This document shows positions 34,465 to 47,349 of a stretch of 64,000 nt of DNA, in pieces. Each line of letters opens with the position of its first letter. Positions within the stretch are counted from its first letter, which is position 1. The translations under genes and the position numbers were made by a program. Location: contig NC_085889.1 of NCBI RefSeq assembly GCF_035222375.1, positions 2,170,001 through 2,234,000 on the forward strand, read 5' to 3'. The notes beneath the pieces were generated by a model. The model was not told where the DNA came from, did no database searches, and worked only from the letters and a program-made list of their open reading frames with translations. This stretch comes from Podospora pseudocomata. Its lineage: Eukaryota > Ascomycota > Sordariomycetes > Sordariales > Podosporaceae.

Positions 34465-37206
34465 ATGGCTCCTCGTGGACAGGGTCCCATTAAGCGGCCA
34501 GCGCTGCCGCCGCATCTTCTCAAGGAACTGGGCGCATCAGATAACCATAAACGACGAGACAATCGCACGACAGTTACGTCGAGAAAGGAGCAGCGCAAGG
34601 CGGAGCGACAGGGAAAAAGGACTGGAAGATCAGATGCGATTCGGAATCGTCAAGCGCCCGCACCTCAGCGAAATCAGCCATCACCGTCAAAATCTCAACC
34701 CCCGAAGAAGTCTCCCGCGGCGCCTGCGAAAGCCGAGCCGAAATCCGCACTGAAGAAGAATAAAACGCCTGAGCCAGACTCTGACGAGGAGGATGAAGAT
34801 GACTTTGGGGGTTTCGATGATGAAGACGATGAGCTGTCAGATGGCATCTTAAATGAGGACTCGGGCGAGGACATGGGTGATGACGGGGAGGACCACGACG
34901 ACGAAGATTCGCAAGAGGACGATGAAGATGAAGATGAGGAGGAGGACGAGGAGGACGAGGAGGACGAAGATACCCCACCACCAACAAATAAGAAGCTCTC
35001 CAAGACACTGAAGGATAAATTCGCCGAGGATGATGCCGAGATTGCAGCTCTGGAAAAGAAACTAGGGATGAAGGGCAAGAAGAAGCTACCCCAGTCATTC
35101 ATCGATGACGGTCTGGGTGAACTTTTGGGAGAGTTGGATGGAAATCTGGAAGATGGGGTCTCAGACAAGCGGAAGCGCAAGGCCGAGGCAGATGAGTGGC
35201 TGGCTCAGAAGAGGAGGAAGGCGGAGGCTGCTGCCGCTGCATCGACGCAGAAAAAGCGAGCACAACCAGACTCTGACGAGAGCGAGGACGGGGATAGCGA
35301 CGAGGACATGGATGATATGGATGAGGATATGGATGGTTTCGGTTGTAAAGGAGATGGTTTGGACGATGAAGAAGACGAAGAAGGAAGCGATGAGGGTGAG
35401 GAGGACGGATTCGATGACTTTGGATCAGAGGATGAGGATATGGAAGAACAACTAGCAAAAAAGGTCCGCGAAAACCCCTATGTTGCTCCAACAACAGGGC
35501 AGACGGCAAAATATGTCCCTCCATCACTACGCAAAGCCACAGGTTCGGAATCAGAGCTGGAGGCCCGAGTTCGTCGGCAGACACAAGGCCTTGTCAACAG
35601 GATTACTGAAGCGAACCTTTTGACCATTCTCGGCGAAATTGAGAAGCTTTACAGAGACAACGCTCGACAGCACGTCACATCCGCCCTCGTTGATTTACTC
35701 CTTATTCAGGTGTGCGATCCCACAAGCTTGCCAGACACACTCCTTATTCTCTCGGCCGGCTTTGCCTCTGCAGCCTACAAGGTGTTTGGAACGGACTTTG
35801 GAGCGCAATTGATCCAGGAGGTGGTAGAGCGCTACGACAAGTACTACGAGGAAGCTCAGGAGGCCGCACTTGGTGGGCCAGATGTACCAAAGCAAACATC
35901 AAACCTGATAACATTCGTCTCACAGCTGTACAACTTCCAGCTGATCGGCCCAGGCTTGATATTCGACTACATTCGTACCCTTCTGAATAACCTTTCTGAG
36001 CTGAATGCTGAACTACTGCTTCGAATTGTGCGGATGTGTGGTACTACCCTCCGCACGGACGACCCAATGGCTCTCAAAGACATTGTCACGTTGATTCCAG
36101 GAGCCGTGGCGAAGCATGGCGAAAAGAACCTGACCGTTAGGACCAAGTTCATGATTGAGACCATCACAGATCTCAAAAATAACAAGCTCAAGGCTGGAGC
36201 CGGTGCGTCAGCTATTGTTTCGGAGCATACCGCCAAAATGAAGAAGACACTAGGTCAGCTCAAGGCAAGGAAACTGAAGGCGACGGAACCATTGCGCATC
36301 GGGCTGCAAGATATCCGAGACGCTGACAAGACTGGAAAATGGTGGTTGGTTGGTGCCAGTTGGGCAGGCAAATCCAAGGATAAGAAGGATGCCAAAGAAA
36401 AGCCAGCCACTGAAGAGCGAGAAGATGACGACAGTGACGACGAAAGCATCGTGCTAGATGACTTTGAAGAAGGTCCCGATCTTTTGGAACTGGCCAGAGA
36501 GCAAGGCATGAACACTGAGGTCCGGCGGTCCATCTTTGTCACCATCTTGTCAGCTCTCGACGTCCAAGACGCCTATATCAGGATTCTCAAACTCCGCCTC
36601 AACAAGGAACGCCAAAGGGAGATCGCGACTGTGATCACCAAATGCGTTGGCGCTGAGAAGCACTACAACCCTTACTACACTCTCATCGCCAGAAAGGTGT
36701 GCGAGAACATGCGTGAGGTGAAGTGGTCATTCCAGACTTGCCTCTGGAAGATGTTTGGCAGGATGGGTGAAACTGGCTTTGTGGAAGAGGACGAGGAGCT
36801 GGAAGAGGAAGAGCTCGAGGAAGAGTTCAGCACCCAAAGGTTACTCAACACGGCCAAGATGGTGGGCTCATTGATTGCGAGTGGGCATATGAGCTTGATC
36901 GCCATTAGGCGGCTGAATCTCGCCTATCTGCAAAAGAGGACACGAAACTGGATGGAGATCATGCTCAACACGCTGCTGCTGGAGTGCCAGACAGGTGAGA
37001 AGCCTGGGGAAGAGGTTATCACGAAGGTGTTTGCGGCTGTCAACACTGCCCCTGAATTTGCCATTCAGTTGCAGCACTTTTTGAAGAAGGTCACGAGAAA
37101 GACGGATCTGACTGCAAGCAAAAAGGAGACAAAGCTGGTGAGGGAAAGGTGCAAGATGGCAGAGGCGGCACTACAAGCCGTCGTAGCAGCCGAAGAGTTG
37201 TTGTAA
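34465..37206 (+). CDS. sgd1: Nucleolar MIF4G/MA3 protein Nom1 (Sgd1), 18S rRNA maturation
   Basis: A single exon of 913 residues. It starts MAPRGQGPIKRPALPPHLLKEL, the conserved N-terminus of this family, followed by a basic region and a long acidic segment (about residues 105-175, with runs of Glu/Asp) and a second acidic block near 270-330. The MIF4G domain runs from about 355 to 560 (LVNRITEANLLTILGEIEKLY, then QLYNFQLIGPGLIFDYIRTLLNN). A further acidic linker (DDDSDDESIVLDDFEEG) leads to the MA3 domain at about 685-800 (RRSIFVTILSALDVQDAYIRIL, VKWSFQTCLWKMFGRMGE). Known role: Sgd1/NOM1 works in the nucleolus in small-subunit processome maturation and binds the DEAD-box helicase eIF4A3/Fal1. 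The length is close to that of yeast Sgd1 (899). Confidence 0.95.
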   Translation: MAPRGQGPIKRPALPPHLLKELGASDNHKRRDNRTTVTSRKEQRKAERQGKRTGRSDAIRNRQAPAPQRNQPSPSKSQPPKKSPAAPAKAEPKSALKKNKTPEPDSDEEDEDDFGGFDDEDDELSDGILNEDSGEDMGDDGEDHDDEDSQEDDEDEDEEEDEEDEEDEDTPPPTNKKLSKTLKDKFAEDDAEIAALEKKLGMKGKKKLPQSFIDDGLGELLGELDGNLEDGVSDKRKRKAEADEWLAQKRRKAEAAAAASTQKKRAQPDSDESEDGDSDEDMDDMDEDMDGFGCKGDGLDDEEDEEGSDEGEEDGFDDFGSEDEDMEEQLAKKVRENPYVAPTTGQTAKYVPPSLRKATGSESELEARVRRQTQGLVNRITEANLLTILGEIEKLYRDNARQHVTSALVDLLLIQVCDPTSLPDTLLILSAGFASAAYKVFGTDFGAQLIQEVVERYDKYYEEAQEAALGGPDVPKQTSNLITFVSQLYNFQLIGPGLIFDYIRTLLNNLSELNAELLLRIVRMCGTTLRTDDPMALKDIVTLIPGAVAKHGEKNLTVRTKFMIETITDLKNNKLKAGAGASAIVSEHTAKMKKTLGQLKARKLKATEPLRIGLQDIRDADKTGKWWLVGASWAGKSKDKKDAKEKPATEEREDDDSDDESIVLDDFEEGPDLLELAREQGMNTEVRRSIFVTILSALDVQDAYIRILKLRLNKERQREIATVITKCVGAEKHYNPYYTLIARKVCENMREVKWSFQTCLWKMFGRMGETGFVEEDEELEEEELEEEFSTQRLLNTAKMVGSLIASGHMSLIAIRRLNLAYLQKRTRNWMEIMLNTLLLECQTGEKPGEEVITKVFAAVNTAPEFAIQLQHFLKKVTRKTDLTASKKETKLVRERCKMAEAALQAVVAAEELL

Positions 37207-38064
37207 TTTTTGACCTGTTCATGAGGTGTTGAATACCAGGATAGAAAAATCAATAATGCCAAACCAGCGGCCATCGGCCTCGGAAACACATAGGTTACCA
37301 GTGGTTACCCAGGGTATGAGTGGCTATTCTCGGGGATATTGAGATGTTTATAAGCCAAGCGAGGATCTCATTGCAACTCTGCTATCAATTCGCTCGATAA
37401 AGCTCCGGGGCAAGATGTTGTCATCGAGCATCTCCGTGCCGCTTTCGAATGTCTATGATTAAGCATTCTACGTTCAGTTGGGTGACGTTGAGCCAGGTCG
37501 CTCCATGTTGATTATGAAACGCTTCGCCTCACGGCCGTCGCTTCTCGACGACAGGATATCTAGACCCGAGCCACGATGCCGCGAAGAATGTTAGCGGTCA
37601 TGTGGCTCTGCACGTCTAACGAGGGTGGCACTTGTTGCGGGATTTGGGCGGGCGGGAACTGGCGGCTTTGTGGAGGTTTTGACAACTGACAGGACGCTTC
37701 GGGGGGTGGAAACCTGAAAATTAGCGTGCTCCCGGCTGGGCCAAATCCCGCGAGAACCCTGGGGCCAATCCGATTTCCGGGCTGAGAGGGGGGCCCACGG
37801 GCCTCATGGAACCCTGGAGCCCTGGGGGGAGCAGGTGTGACCCGACGGTTGGACGGAGGTGGTGACGGGGCGGAATAAGCTGGGGGCATTTTTTCATGAA
37901 TGCCGCCGCCAATTCCCAACAACTCCCATCTGCGACGCCCTGTCTAATCCCGCTTCCAGGTTGTCGCACTCGAACAAACAACCGCCTTCACACCCTCCAC
38001 GATCCAGCGCATCCTTCCTTTTTCCGTCCTTCTCCTTTGATTTCCCAAGTTAGCACAATCCAAG
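37207..38064. promoter_or_regulatory. Intergenic region with lpd1 promoter
   Basis: 858 bp between tandem genes. The last 150 bp are C/T-rich as is usual for leaders of highly expressed fungal genes. GGGGCC/GGGCCC-type GC boxes cluster at 37760-37830. No gene seen. Confidence 0.45.
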
Positions 38065-39868
38065 ATGCTGTCACAGAGATTACTACTCGGCCGGACCGCC
38101 GTCAGGTCCGCCCTCAAGCCATCAGGGTAAGCCAGCCAGCCAGCCAGCCGCCCATGACGACACCGGTACCCTTTCTGCGCTGTTGCTGATCTCTCGCATC
38201 TGTAGCTCCCCAATTGCCCTTGCGAGCAGATGGTCCAGGACTTATGCTTCCCAGTCTGGTCAGTACCGACACCCACAAACCCAGGAATCCCGGTATGGTC
38301 CCGAGTGGCGCTGACAAGTTGCGCAGAGGAGAAGGATCTTGTCATCATCGGGGGTGGTGTTGCTGGCTATGTTGCCGCCATCAAGGCCGGCCAGGAGGGC
38401 ATGAAGGTGCGTTGGCAGACGATACACACAGCTCGGCACTGGATCATGCGGGACAGCGGCTAACATGTACTCCCTTCCCACTCACAGGTCGCATGCATCG
38501 AGAAGCGCGGAACACTCGGCGGAACCTGCCTCAACGTCGGATGCATCCCATCAAAATCGCTCCTTAACAACTCACATCTGTACCACCAGATCCTTCACGA
38601 CACAAAACACCGTGGTATCGAGGTCGGTGATGTCAAGCTCAACCTCCAACAGCTCATGAAGGCTAAGGAGACATCCGTCACTGGTCTCACCAAGGGTGTC
38701 GAGTTCCTGCTCAAGAAGAACGGCGTCGAGTATATCAAGGGTACCGGCAGCTTCCAGGATGAGCACACCGTTAAGGTCGAGCTCAACGACGGCGGCGAGA
38801 CCAGCATCACCGGCAAGAACATCCTCATCGCCACCGGTTCCGAGGTTACCCCCTTCCCCGGCCTCACGATTGACGAGCAGACCGTCATCAGCAGCACTGG
38901 CGCCATTGCCCTCGAGAAGGTCCCCGAGAAGCTCGTCGTCATTGGTGGTGGTATCATTGGTCTCGAGATGGCCTCCGTCTGGTCTCGCCTGGGCTCCAAG
39001 GTCACCGTTGTCGAGTACCTCGACCAGATCGGCGGTCCCGGCATGGACACCGAGGTTGCCAAGGGCATCCAGAAGATCCTGAAGAAGCAGGGCATCACCT
39101 TCAAGACCGGTACCAAGGTCCTTTCCGGCGAGAAGACTGGTGATGAGGTCAAGGTTCAGACCGAGGCTGCCAAGGGTGGCAAGGAGGAGACGGTATGTTT
39201 TGATTGTGACTTTGAAGCTGACTAGGTCGGTATGCTGACTTTGATTATAGCTCGATGCTGACGTCGTCCTTGTTGCTATTGGTCGTCGCCCCTATACCGG
39301 CGGTCTTGGTCTTGAGAACATCGGCCTCGAGCTCGATGAGCGCGGCCGTGTCATTATTGACGCCGAGTACCGCACCAAGATCCCCCACATTCGCTGCGTC
39401 GGTGACGCCACCTTCGGCCCCATGCTTGCGCACAAGGCTGAGGAGGAGGCTGTCGCTGTTGTCGAGTACATCAAGAAGGGCTACGGCCACGTCAACTACG
39501 GCTGCATTCCCTCCGTCATGTACACCTTCCCCGAGGTTGCGTGGGTTGGTCAGTCTGAGCAGGACCTCAAGAAGGCCGACATCCCCTACCGCGTCGGCAC
39601 TTTCCCCTTCAGCGCCAACTCCCGTGCCAAGACCAACCTCGACACTGAGGGGTTCGTCAAGATTCTCGCCGACCCTGAGACCGACCGCCTTCTCGGCATC
39701 CACATCATCGGCCCCAACGCTGGTGAGATGATTGCTGAGGGCACTCTTGCGCTCGAGTATGGTGCTTCCAGCGAGGATATTGCGCGCACTTGCCACGCCC
39801 ACCCTACTCTTTCTGAGGCCTTCAAGGAGGCTGCCATGGCCACCCACGCCAAGGCCATCCATTTCTAA
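38065..39868 (+). CDS. lpd1: Dihydrolipoyl dehydrogenase, mitochondrial
   Basis: Five exons (38065..38126, 38206..38258, 38327..38406, 38488..39192, 39251..39868) encode 505 residues. The N-terminus [18 protein letters not shown] is a mitochondrial presequence. Next comes the FAD site [12 protein letters not shown] (from about residue 45), then the redox disulfide GGTCLNVGC (Cys79, Cys84), the NAD site [11 protein letters not shown], and the interface motif HAHPTLSE with the catalytic H484/E489 pair. Known role: the E3 flavoprotein reoxidises lipoamide in pyruvate, 2-oxoglutarate and branched-chain dehydrogenases and in the glycine cleavage system of the matrix. Codon use is strongly biased to C-ending codons, a sign of high expression. 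The first three exons are short, a common design for mitochondrial genes in this group. Confidence 0.97.
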
Positions 39869-40849
39869 GTAAGATAAAGCTTAGGGTGCTGGAAAGGAGG
39901 AGGTTTCCTTGTGTATCTGTACTGTAGTTGTGTTTTCCTCATTTCAGGCATTGGTGAATGGACTCAGCCGGGATGGTAAAGGCATTTGAAAGCAGTATTT
40001 ATAATTTACCCCTGGCCGCTGTTGTTTTGTTTCGTGGTGCCGAGAAGAGAGAAAAGCTTGAGCAGCAAGAGGAGCAATTTTGTTTTTAGAGCAACGGCAG
40101 GTTGGATGGGAAAGGTTCATGAGGTCTATGGTTTATCTAGCGTCAAAACATAGAAGGTTGATTTCCTGTATGATGGTACTATAATGACCACAGAATACGT
40201 CAAGGGGGTTGAAGTCTTATGCAGCATGATAAATAAATAGTGGCATTGACTTGTTCGTTCGTCTTATATTTTGAAGCAACCAAGCAACCCTAACCCTTTC
40301 ACATATGCATGTCAAAGTTCACGGTGTGTTGTCATTTTCCTTGGCAGGAAGAGAGGAGGAGGCCGACGATCGTGCCACATGTGGAAAGTGGGGGTACACG
40401 GGGGATCTCACTGGCCCGATTTCATTTATCTTTCAGGAGTCGCCAGTGGGAATTTGAACGACACGCCATTCGATATACAAACCTCCCCCCTTTCTCTTAT
40501 CTCATCCTTTTGTCCTTGTATGCCACTCACGAACAACCTACGCATGAACGACGAATGATCTGAATCCACTCCAGACCAATTGGAGGATTTGAGCTGGATT
40601 GAAAGGGGTTTGAAGGTATTTGGAGTTGGTGTTATTATTGTTGTTATTGTTGGGACAAGACGACGATCAGGAAAACGTGGACGCACCAGTACCAACTACA
40701 CGCCTTGCCTCGCACCACCGGATATGGCTATTTTTTGAAGAGAGACGACGCCGGATTGTTACTTTACAAGCCTTGAGGAGCCCAGCTCTCAATTGTTTGT
40801 TTGACAAGGGACTCCCTCTATCACTCACTACACGACCACGCCGGCAACC
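39869..40849. other. Intergenic region between lpd1 and the desaturase gene
   Basis: 981 bp; the left part is likely the 3' untranslated region of lpd1, the right part the desaturase promoter. No gene is supported; the small frames near 40271-40563 are on a CT/GT-rich stretch. Confidence 0.45.
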
Positions 40850-42604
40850 ATGGCGAAATTAACCAAGGAACGCACCTACCCGCTGATGAGCCGCCGAGAG
40901 ATCGAGGCTCAGATTGCTGATGGGAGGCACATGGTTATCGTGGACGGACATGTTCTCAAGGTCGATGCCTTTATGCAGTTTCACCCTGGTGGTGACAAGG
41001 CGATGAAGCACATGGTGGGGAGGGATGCTACGGATGAGGTCAATGGACTTCATTCCCCTGAGGCGAGGGCGATGATGAACAAGTATCGCGTTGGAAGGAT
41101 TGAAGGAAGGTGGAATAATTTCTTGCCGCCTATTCAAGGTGGTAAATTTAGAAAACGGCTTGAGGATGGGGCAATGGAGGTGGAAGAGGAGGATGATTCT
41201 GGACGGCTGTCGGCTCCGGCGGTGACAATAACGGCAGACACACCGTCGAGCGAGCTGGAGTCTAGACCACCCTCGCCAGTGTTTGATGTTGACGGTAGTG
41301 CTTTGCGGAAGAGACAGGTGAAGGAATCAATGGGGTCGAGTGCTGCGTCGATAACCTCGGCATCGTCACTAGAGGAGTCTCATGGTGATGGGAGTCTACC
41401 TCTCGACGGCATGGCCCACCTCGACATCCTCACACGCAAGGAGATCAAGCTTGACCTGGACAAATACCCGGCTGTTGACCAGGATACCCAAGAGGTCATC
41501 GTCGAGAAGTACCGCAAGCTCCACGACCGCATCAAGACTGATGGGTTGTATGACTGCAACTATTACGCCTACGCCATCGAATGCTCCCGGTACATCACCT
41601 TTTTTGGCCTGATGCTGCTGTTCCTCAAGTGGAAGTGGTACATCCCCAGCGCTTTCTTCCTTGGTGTTTTCTGGCATCAGCTTGTCTTTTCCGCCCATGA
41701 CGCCGGCCACATGGGGATTACGCACAATTTTCAGGTTGATACCATTATCGGGATCATCATTGCGGATTTCTTGGGAGGGCTGTCGTTGGGATGGTGGAAA
41801 CGCAGTCATAACGTCCACCATATTGTGACAAATTCGCCGGAGCACGACCCCGACATCGAGCACATGCCGTTTTTTGCTATTTCCCACCGTTTTTTGGCGA
41901 GTCTGAGGTCGACGTACTACGAGCGGATCATGCCGTACGATGCTGCTGCCAAGTTCTTCATTTCGATGCAGCACAACTTGTATTATGTCATCATGCTCTT
42001 TGGGAGGTTCAACCTCTACCGGTTGTCGATGGAGTATCTGATCCTCGGGCAGGGGCCGAAAAAGGGGGTGGCGGCCTGGCACCGCTGGTTCGAGTTTGCT
42101 GGACAGGTCTTTTTTTGGTATTGGTTTGGGTACGAGCTGCTGTACAAGTCCGTCGATGGCGGTTGGAACAGGTTCTGGTTCGTGATGGTCAGCCACATGG
42201 TGACTTGCCCGCTGCATGTGCAGATCACGCTGAGCCACTTCGCCATGTCGACGGCTGATTTGGGGGTGGATGAGAGTTTCCCGCAAAAGATGCTGCGGAC
42301 GACGATGGATGTGGATTGCCCGACCTGGCTGGACTTCTTTCACGGTGGTCTGCAGTTTCAGGCGATTCACCATTTGTTTCCGAGGATTCCGAGGCATAAC
42401 CTGAGGAAGACGCAGAGGTTGGTGCAGGAGTTTTGCGATGAGGTCGGGATTCCGTATGCGCTCTTTGGGTTTGTGGATGGGAACAAGGAGGTGATTGGGA
42501 GGTTGGGGGAGGTGGCGAGGCAGGCGGCTATTTTGAAGAAGTGTCAGGGGGTTATGATTGGGGAGGGGAGGGTGGAGAGGCATCATCATCATCATCATCA
42601 CTAG
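40850..42604 (+). CDS. Delta-8 sphingolipid desaturase (cytochrome b5 fusion)
   Basis: A single exon of 584 residues. The N-terminal cytochrome b5 domain has the haem motif FHPGGD with His45, and a second haem ligand probably at His68. A variable Ser/Pro-rich linker (about 115-190) follows. The membrane desaturase part has transmembrane helices and three histidine boxes: HDAGH at 283-287, HNVHH at 320-324 and QAIHH at 504-508, where Gln replaces the first His as in all front-end desaturases. Known role: in fungi this enzyme puts the delta-8 double bond into the sphingoid base of glucosylceramide in the ER. A fatty-acid front-end desaturase is the alternative, but fungal proteins with this linker and HNVHH/QxxHH set are usually sphingolipid enzymes. 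The protein ends in seven consecutive histidines (42581..42601), which is unusual. Confidence 0.9.
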   Translation: MAKLTKERTYPLMSRREIEAQIADGRHMVIVDGHVLKVDAFMQFHPGGDKAMKHMVGRDATDEVNGLHSPEARAMMNKYRVGRIEGRWNNFLPPIQGGKFRKRLEDGAMEVEEEDDSGRLSAPAVTITADTPSSELESRPPSPVFDVDGSALRKRQVKESMGSSAASITSASSLEESHGDGSLPLDGMAHLDILTRKEIKLDLDKYPAVDQDTQEVIVEKYRKLHDRIKTDGLYDCNYYAYAIECSRYITFFGLMLLFLKWKWYIPSAFFLGVFWHQLVFSAHDAGHMGITHNFQVDTIIGIIIADFLGGLSLGWWKRSHNVHHIVTNSPEHDPDIEHMPFFAISHRFLASLRSTYYERIMPYDAAAKFFISMQHNLYYVIMLFGRFNLYRLSMEYLILGQGPKKGVAAWHRWFEFAGQVFFWYWFGYELLYKSVDGGWNRFWFVMVSHMVTCPLHVQITLSHFAMSTADLGVDESFPQKMLRTTMDVDCPTWLDFFHGGLQFQAIHHLFPRIPRHNLRKTQRLVQEFCDEVGIPYALFGFVDGNKEVIGRLGEVARQAAILKKCQGVMIGEGRVERHHHHHHH

Positions 42605-44729
<2,125 letters not shown>

Positions 44730-45009
44730 ATGGGTAAGAGAAAGATGGACGAAGCCGCAGCCGAGCGGATCCGGGCAGCAAGAGGTGACAAGGTGGGTGG
44801 TAGCCTCTTCCCCATTTCACTCGATGTCATGTAGATGCTCACCATGTCCAAAACAGGACCCCTTCGCCAGACGGGCAGCAACCACGGTGCGGCAAAGCAA
44901 GCAGGGCGGCGAATCATCATCGGGCAAGAAAGATGGAAGCAGCAGCAAGGATGGCAAGAGTGAGGGGAGTGGTAGCAAGGGGAGTAGTTCCTCAAATTGG
45001 AGGGCATAG
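44730..45009 (+). CDS. Small hydrophilic protein of unknown function
   Basis: Two exons (44730..44792 and 44857..45009) give 71 residues: MGKRKMDEAAAERIRAARGDK joined to DPFARRAATTVRQSK and then a Ser/Gly/Lys-rich tail. The intron starts GTGGGT, ends ACAG and has phase 0; splicing keeps the frame open. The alternating pattern (AAAERIRAARG ... DPFARRAA) resembles short fungal proteins related to the plant seed maturation protein repeat, which accumulate in conidia or under stress. This resemblance is weak and is only a suggestion. No signal peptide, membrane segment or cysteine. The long C/T-rich leader upstream supports a real, transcribed gene. Confidence 0.6.
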
Positions 45010-47349
45010 GTCGATGGAGGGGGTATGGGGAAGAATGTCATGAGACATGACAAGGGGTTGGTGAAAAGACATGATGGGCCAGAATACTGAAGAATTCAAG
45101 GTTGCTGCTACTCCGAACATGCTGTTAACGTCTCCTGACAGGGAATGATATGCAGGTTGATGTGAAAGTAGATAAGATCTCTGCAAGATGATCTTACGTT
45201 TCCGATGTGTAAGAGTTTTAGTTGCTGGAACAGGTTTATGGCTGTGGAAACTTGCACCACACACATCTACATTGGCAGCTGGTATCAACCACCCCCACTT
45301 GGAGGGAGCGTTCGTTGCGTGGCTACCCCGGAGCCGAGGCATTCTTTAGGAGTATCTGTATGGCTGATTCCTCGTGGAATGTTCGAAGCGTCAGCCTCCC
45401 TTGGGCGGCCTCATGCTCGTCCGTACTAGATATGTTGCTGACAACCATGAAACTTGAACGGCATGAGACATTTTCTCGCCCATGAAGAGGCTGGCTGGCT
45501 GGCTTGGCTGGATAAGATATGATGTCTTAACAACGTGGCCATGACGGATACAGCTGGTGGATGATAGGTCAAGCTTACAGCGTGTCGTTGCTTCTTTTCT
45601 GCCGACTGACCCCCCTGTCAGCCACGTCTCTTCACGCCCCATGTTGTTGGAGAAGGCAAAGAAGCGAATGATGAACACAACGCGTGCCCGATAGCTTCTC
45701 TATGTGCTCGTTGAAGAGGAGATAGTACTGGAGTGGTGTAACGAGAGGTTACAGTAGACTCGAAGAAGGGGTCAGGCTTCTTTTGGTAAGCCGCAAGATG
45801 ACACCCGACACATGGAAATGGCGTACATCAAGCCCTGGAGTATAACATAGGGTGGAACAACTGAGGACCGGTGAGCAAGCCATCGACCTCTTGTAGCAGC
45901 CCTTGGCTTATACAAGAATGCACAGAAGCAGAGCGAGGGTGATACCACTGCAGCCAGTCCAGCGCCCCTTCCACATGCCCAAGAGCTCGGCATCAGATGC
46001 TGTGTCCGAGGCCAACCATCAGCGGGGACTCGATGGTGAATCGTATGGGAGTCCATACGCCCTTGAAGGGGGTGGTGGCGTACATCTGATCCTCCTAGCA
46101 CAGCAATGTGCCGGGCACACAGTGCATCGTTGAACCAGCGAGTTGTTCAGGGGACGATCCGATCTCTGAATGTCAACTCGTGCAGTGGAAGGCTACACCA
46201 GTGGAATATGCCATGAGTAACAGAACTGAATACAAGGTAGATATGCATATATAAAAGACTTGTGATACTGGTGCCATGGGTAGTTGCGTAGCGGATCTCC
46301 TAGCTATCAATCAGCATATGGTGGTGGGCTAGTTCAAGAGCAGGAGAAGCAATCATGTCCCAAGTCAAGGAATGACACGTGCCCTAAGCAAGGAGAAGAT
46401 AGGTTGTCAGTGGTTGGTGGTGGTCGAGTATGTCCTCAGACGTGGGATGGGAAAGCCTTCCAACCAAATCATCAGAGGCGGACGTCGTTCCACAACAGTA
46501 AAGCTACTGTTCACTGAAGCAACAGACAGTTTATTTGGAAACCGAGTAGACAAAACAAACACCTCACGTGTGAAGTCCTCGCTGCCCGCCGACCTCCCGT
46601 AGCGCTGCACTGCAGCGACGGCGAGTACCAAGATTGAAGGGCAGATGGTTGACAGAAACTGTGTTAAGAGCTCTTTACACAAGTGAAGGATGGGCACAGT
46701 GCGAAAGACTGCCTAACCCCATCAACCCCGCCAAACGATTGCAGGCTGGGTCCCTGTCCACCACGACTGTCACCTTTAACCCTCTTGGGAAACCACAGCC
46801 TCCACTCCCCGCCCCTCGAACCCTTTGAAGCAGCACTCGCGGGCAGCATCCCCGTCGAGCCTCCCACCATCCACCACCAGCAACCAACTTACACCGACTG
46901 CATCTCTGTATCGCCCATCTGTCCATCTCGCTATCTTGTCGGCATATTCCACATTTCGAGTAGAAAGGAGTCCGGTGTAGTAGTATTGCCTGATACCCCA
47001 ACAGACCAAACCGCTCTGTTCGACACTCATCAAAGCCCAATCTCAGTCTCCAGTAACGGTCAAAGTTACCCCACGTCAGGACCGGGAAGCACTCAGAGTG
47101 AACGCATTCCGTCATCGAGGCTCGGCTCGGAAGACGCCGAATTCGTCAACCACACAACAGATCCGTCTCGGCAGACCAAGCTTCCCATTCGGATCTGGAC
47201 TCCGGGCAGACCATCCGAGTTGTGCTCCCGTGTTCACCACGTGAATCGGGCAGCCTTCTCGTCAAAGCCCCGCTCCTGGTTCATCTCCCTACAACAGCAT
47301 GCCCGAGTAGCCAGGCCCCAAAGGAATCCCGTCTTCGAGAACCGGCGTG
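45010..47349. other. Intergenic region left of vac14
   Basis: 2.3 kb, no supported gene. An open frame at 46683..47393 overlaps the vac14 start in another frame and is Pro/Ser-rich by composition only. The last 600 bp are C/T-rich and likely the leader of vac14. Confidence 0.45.

Noticed and set aside
41396-42601. A 401-codon open frame antisense to the desaturase gene
   Set aside because: It is the mirror of a GC-biased real gene, rich in His/Pro/Arg, with no domain; the plus-strand frame has all desaturase motifs.
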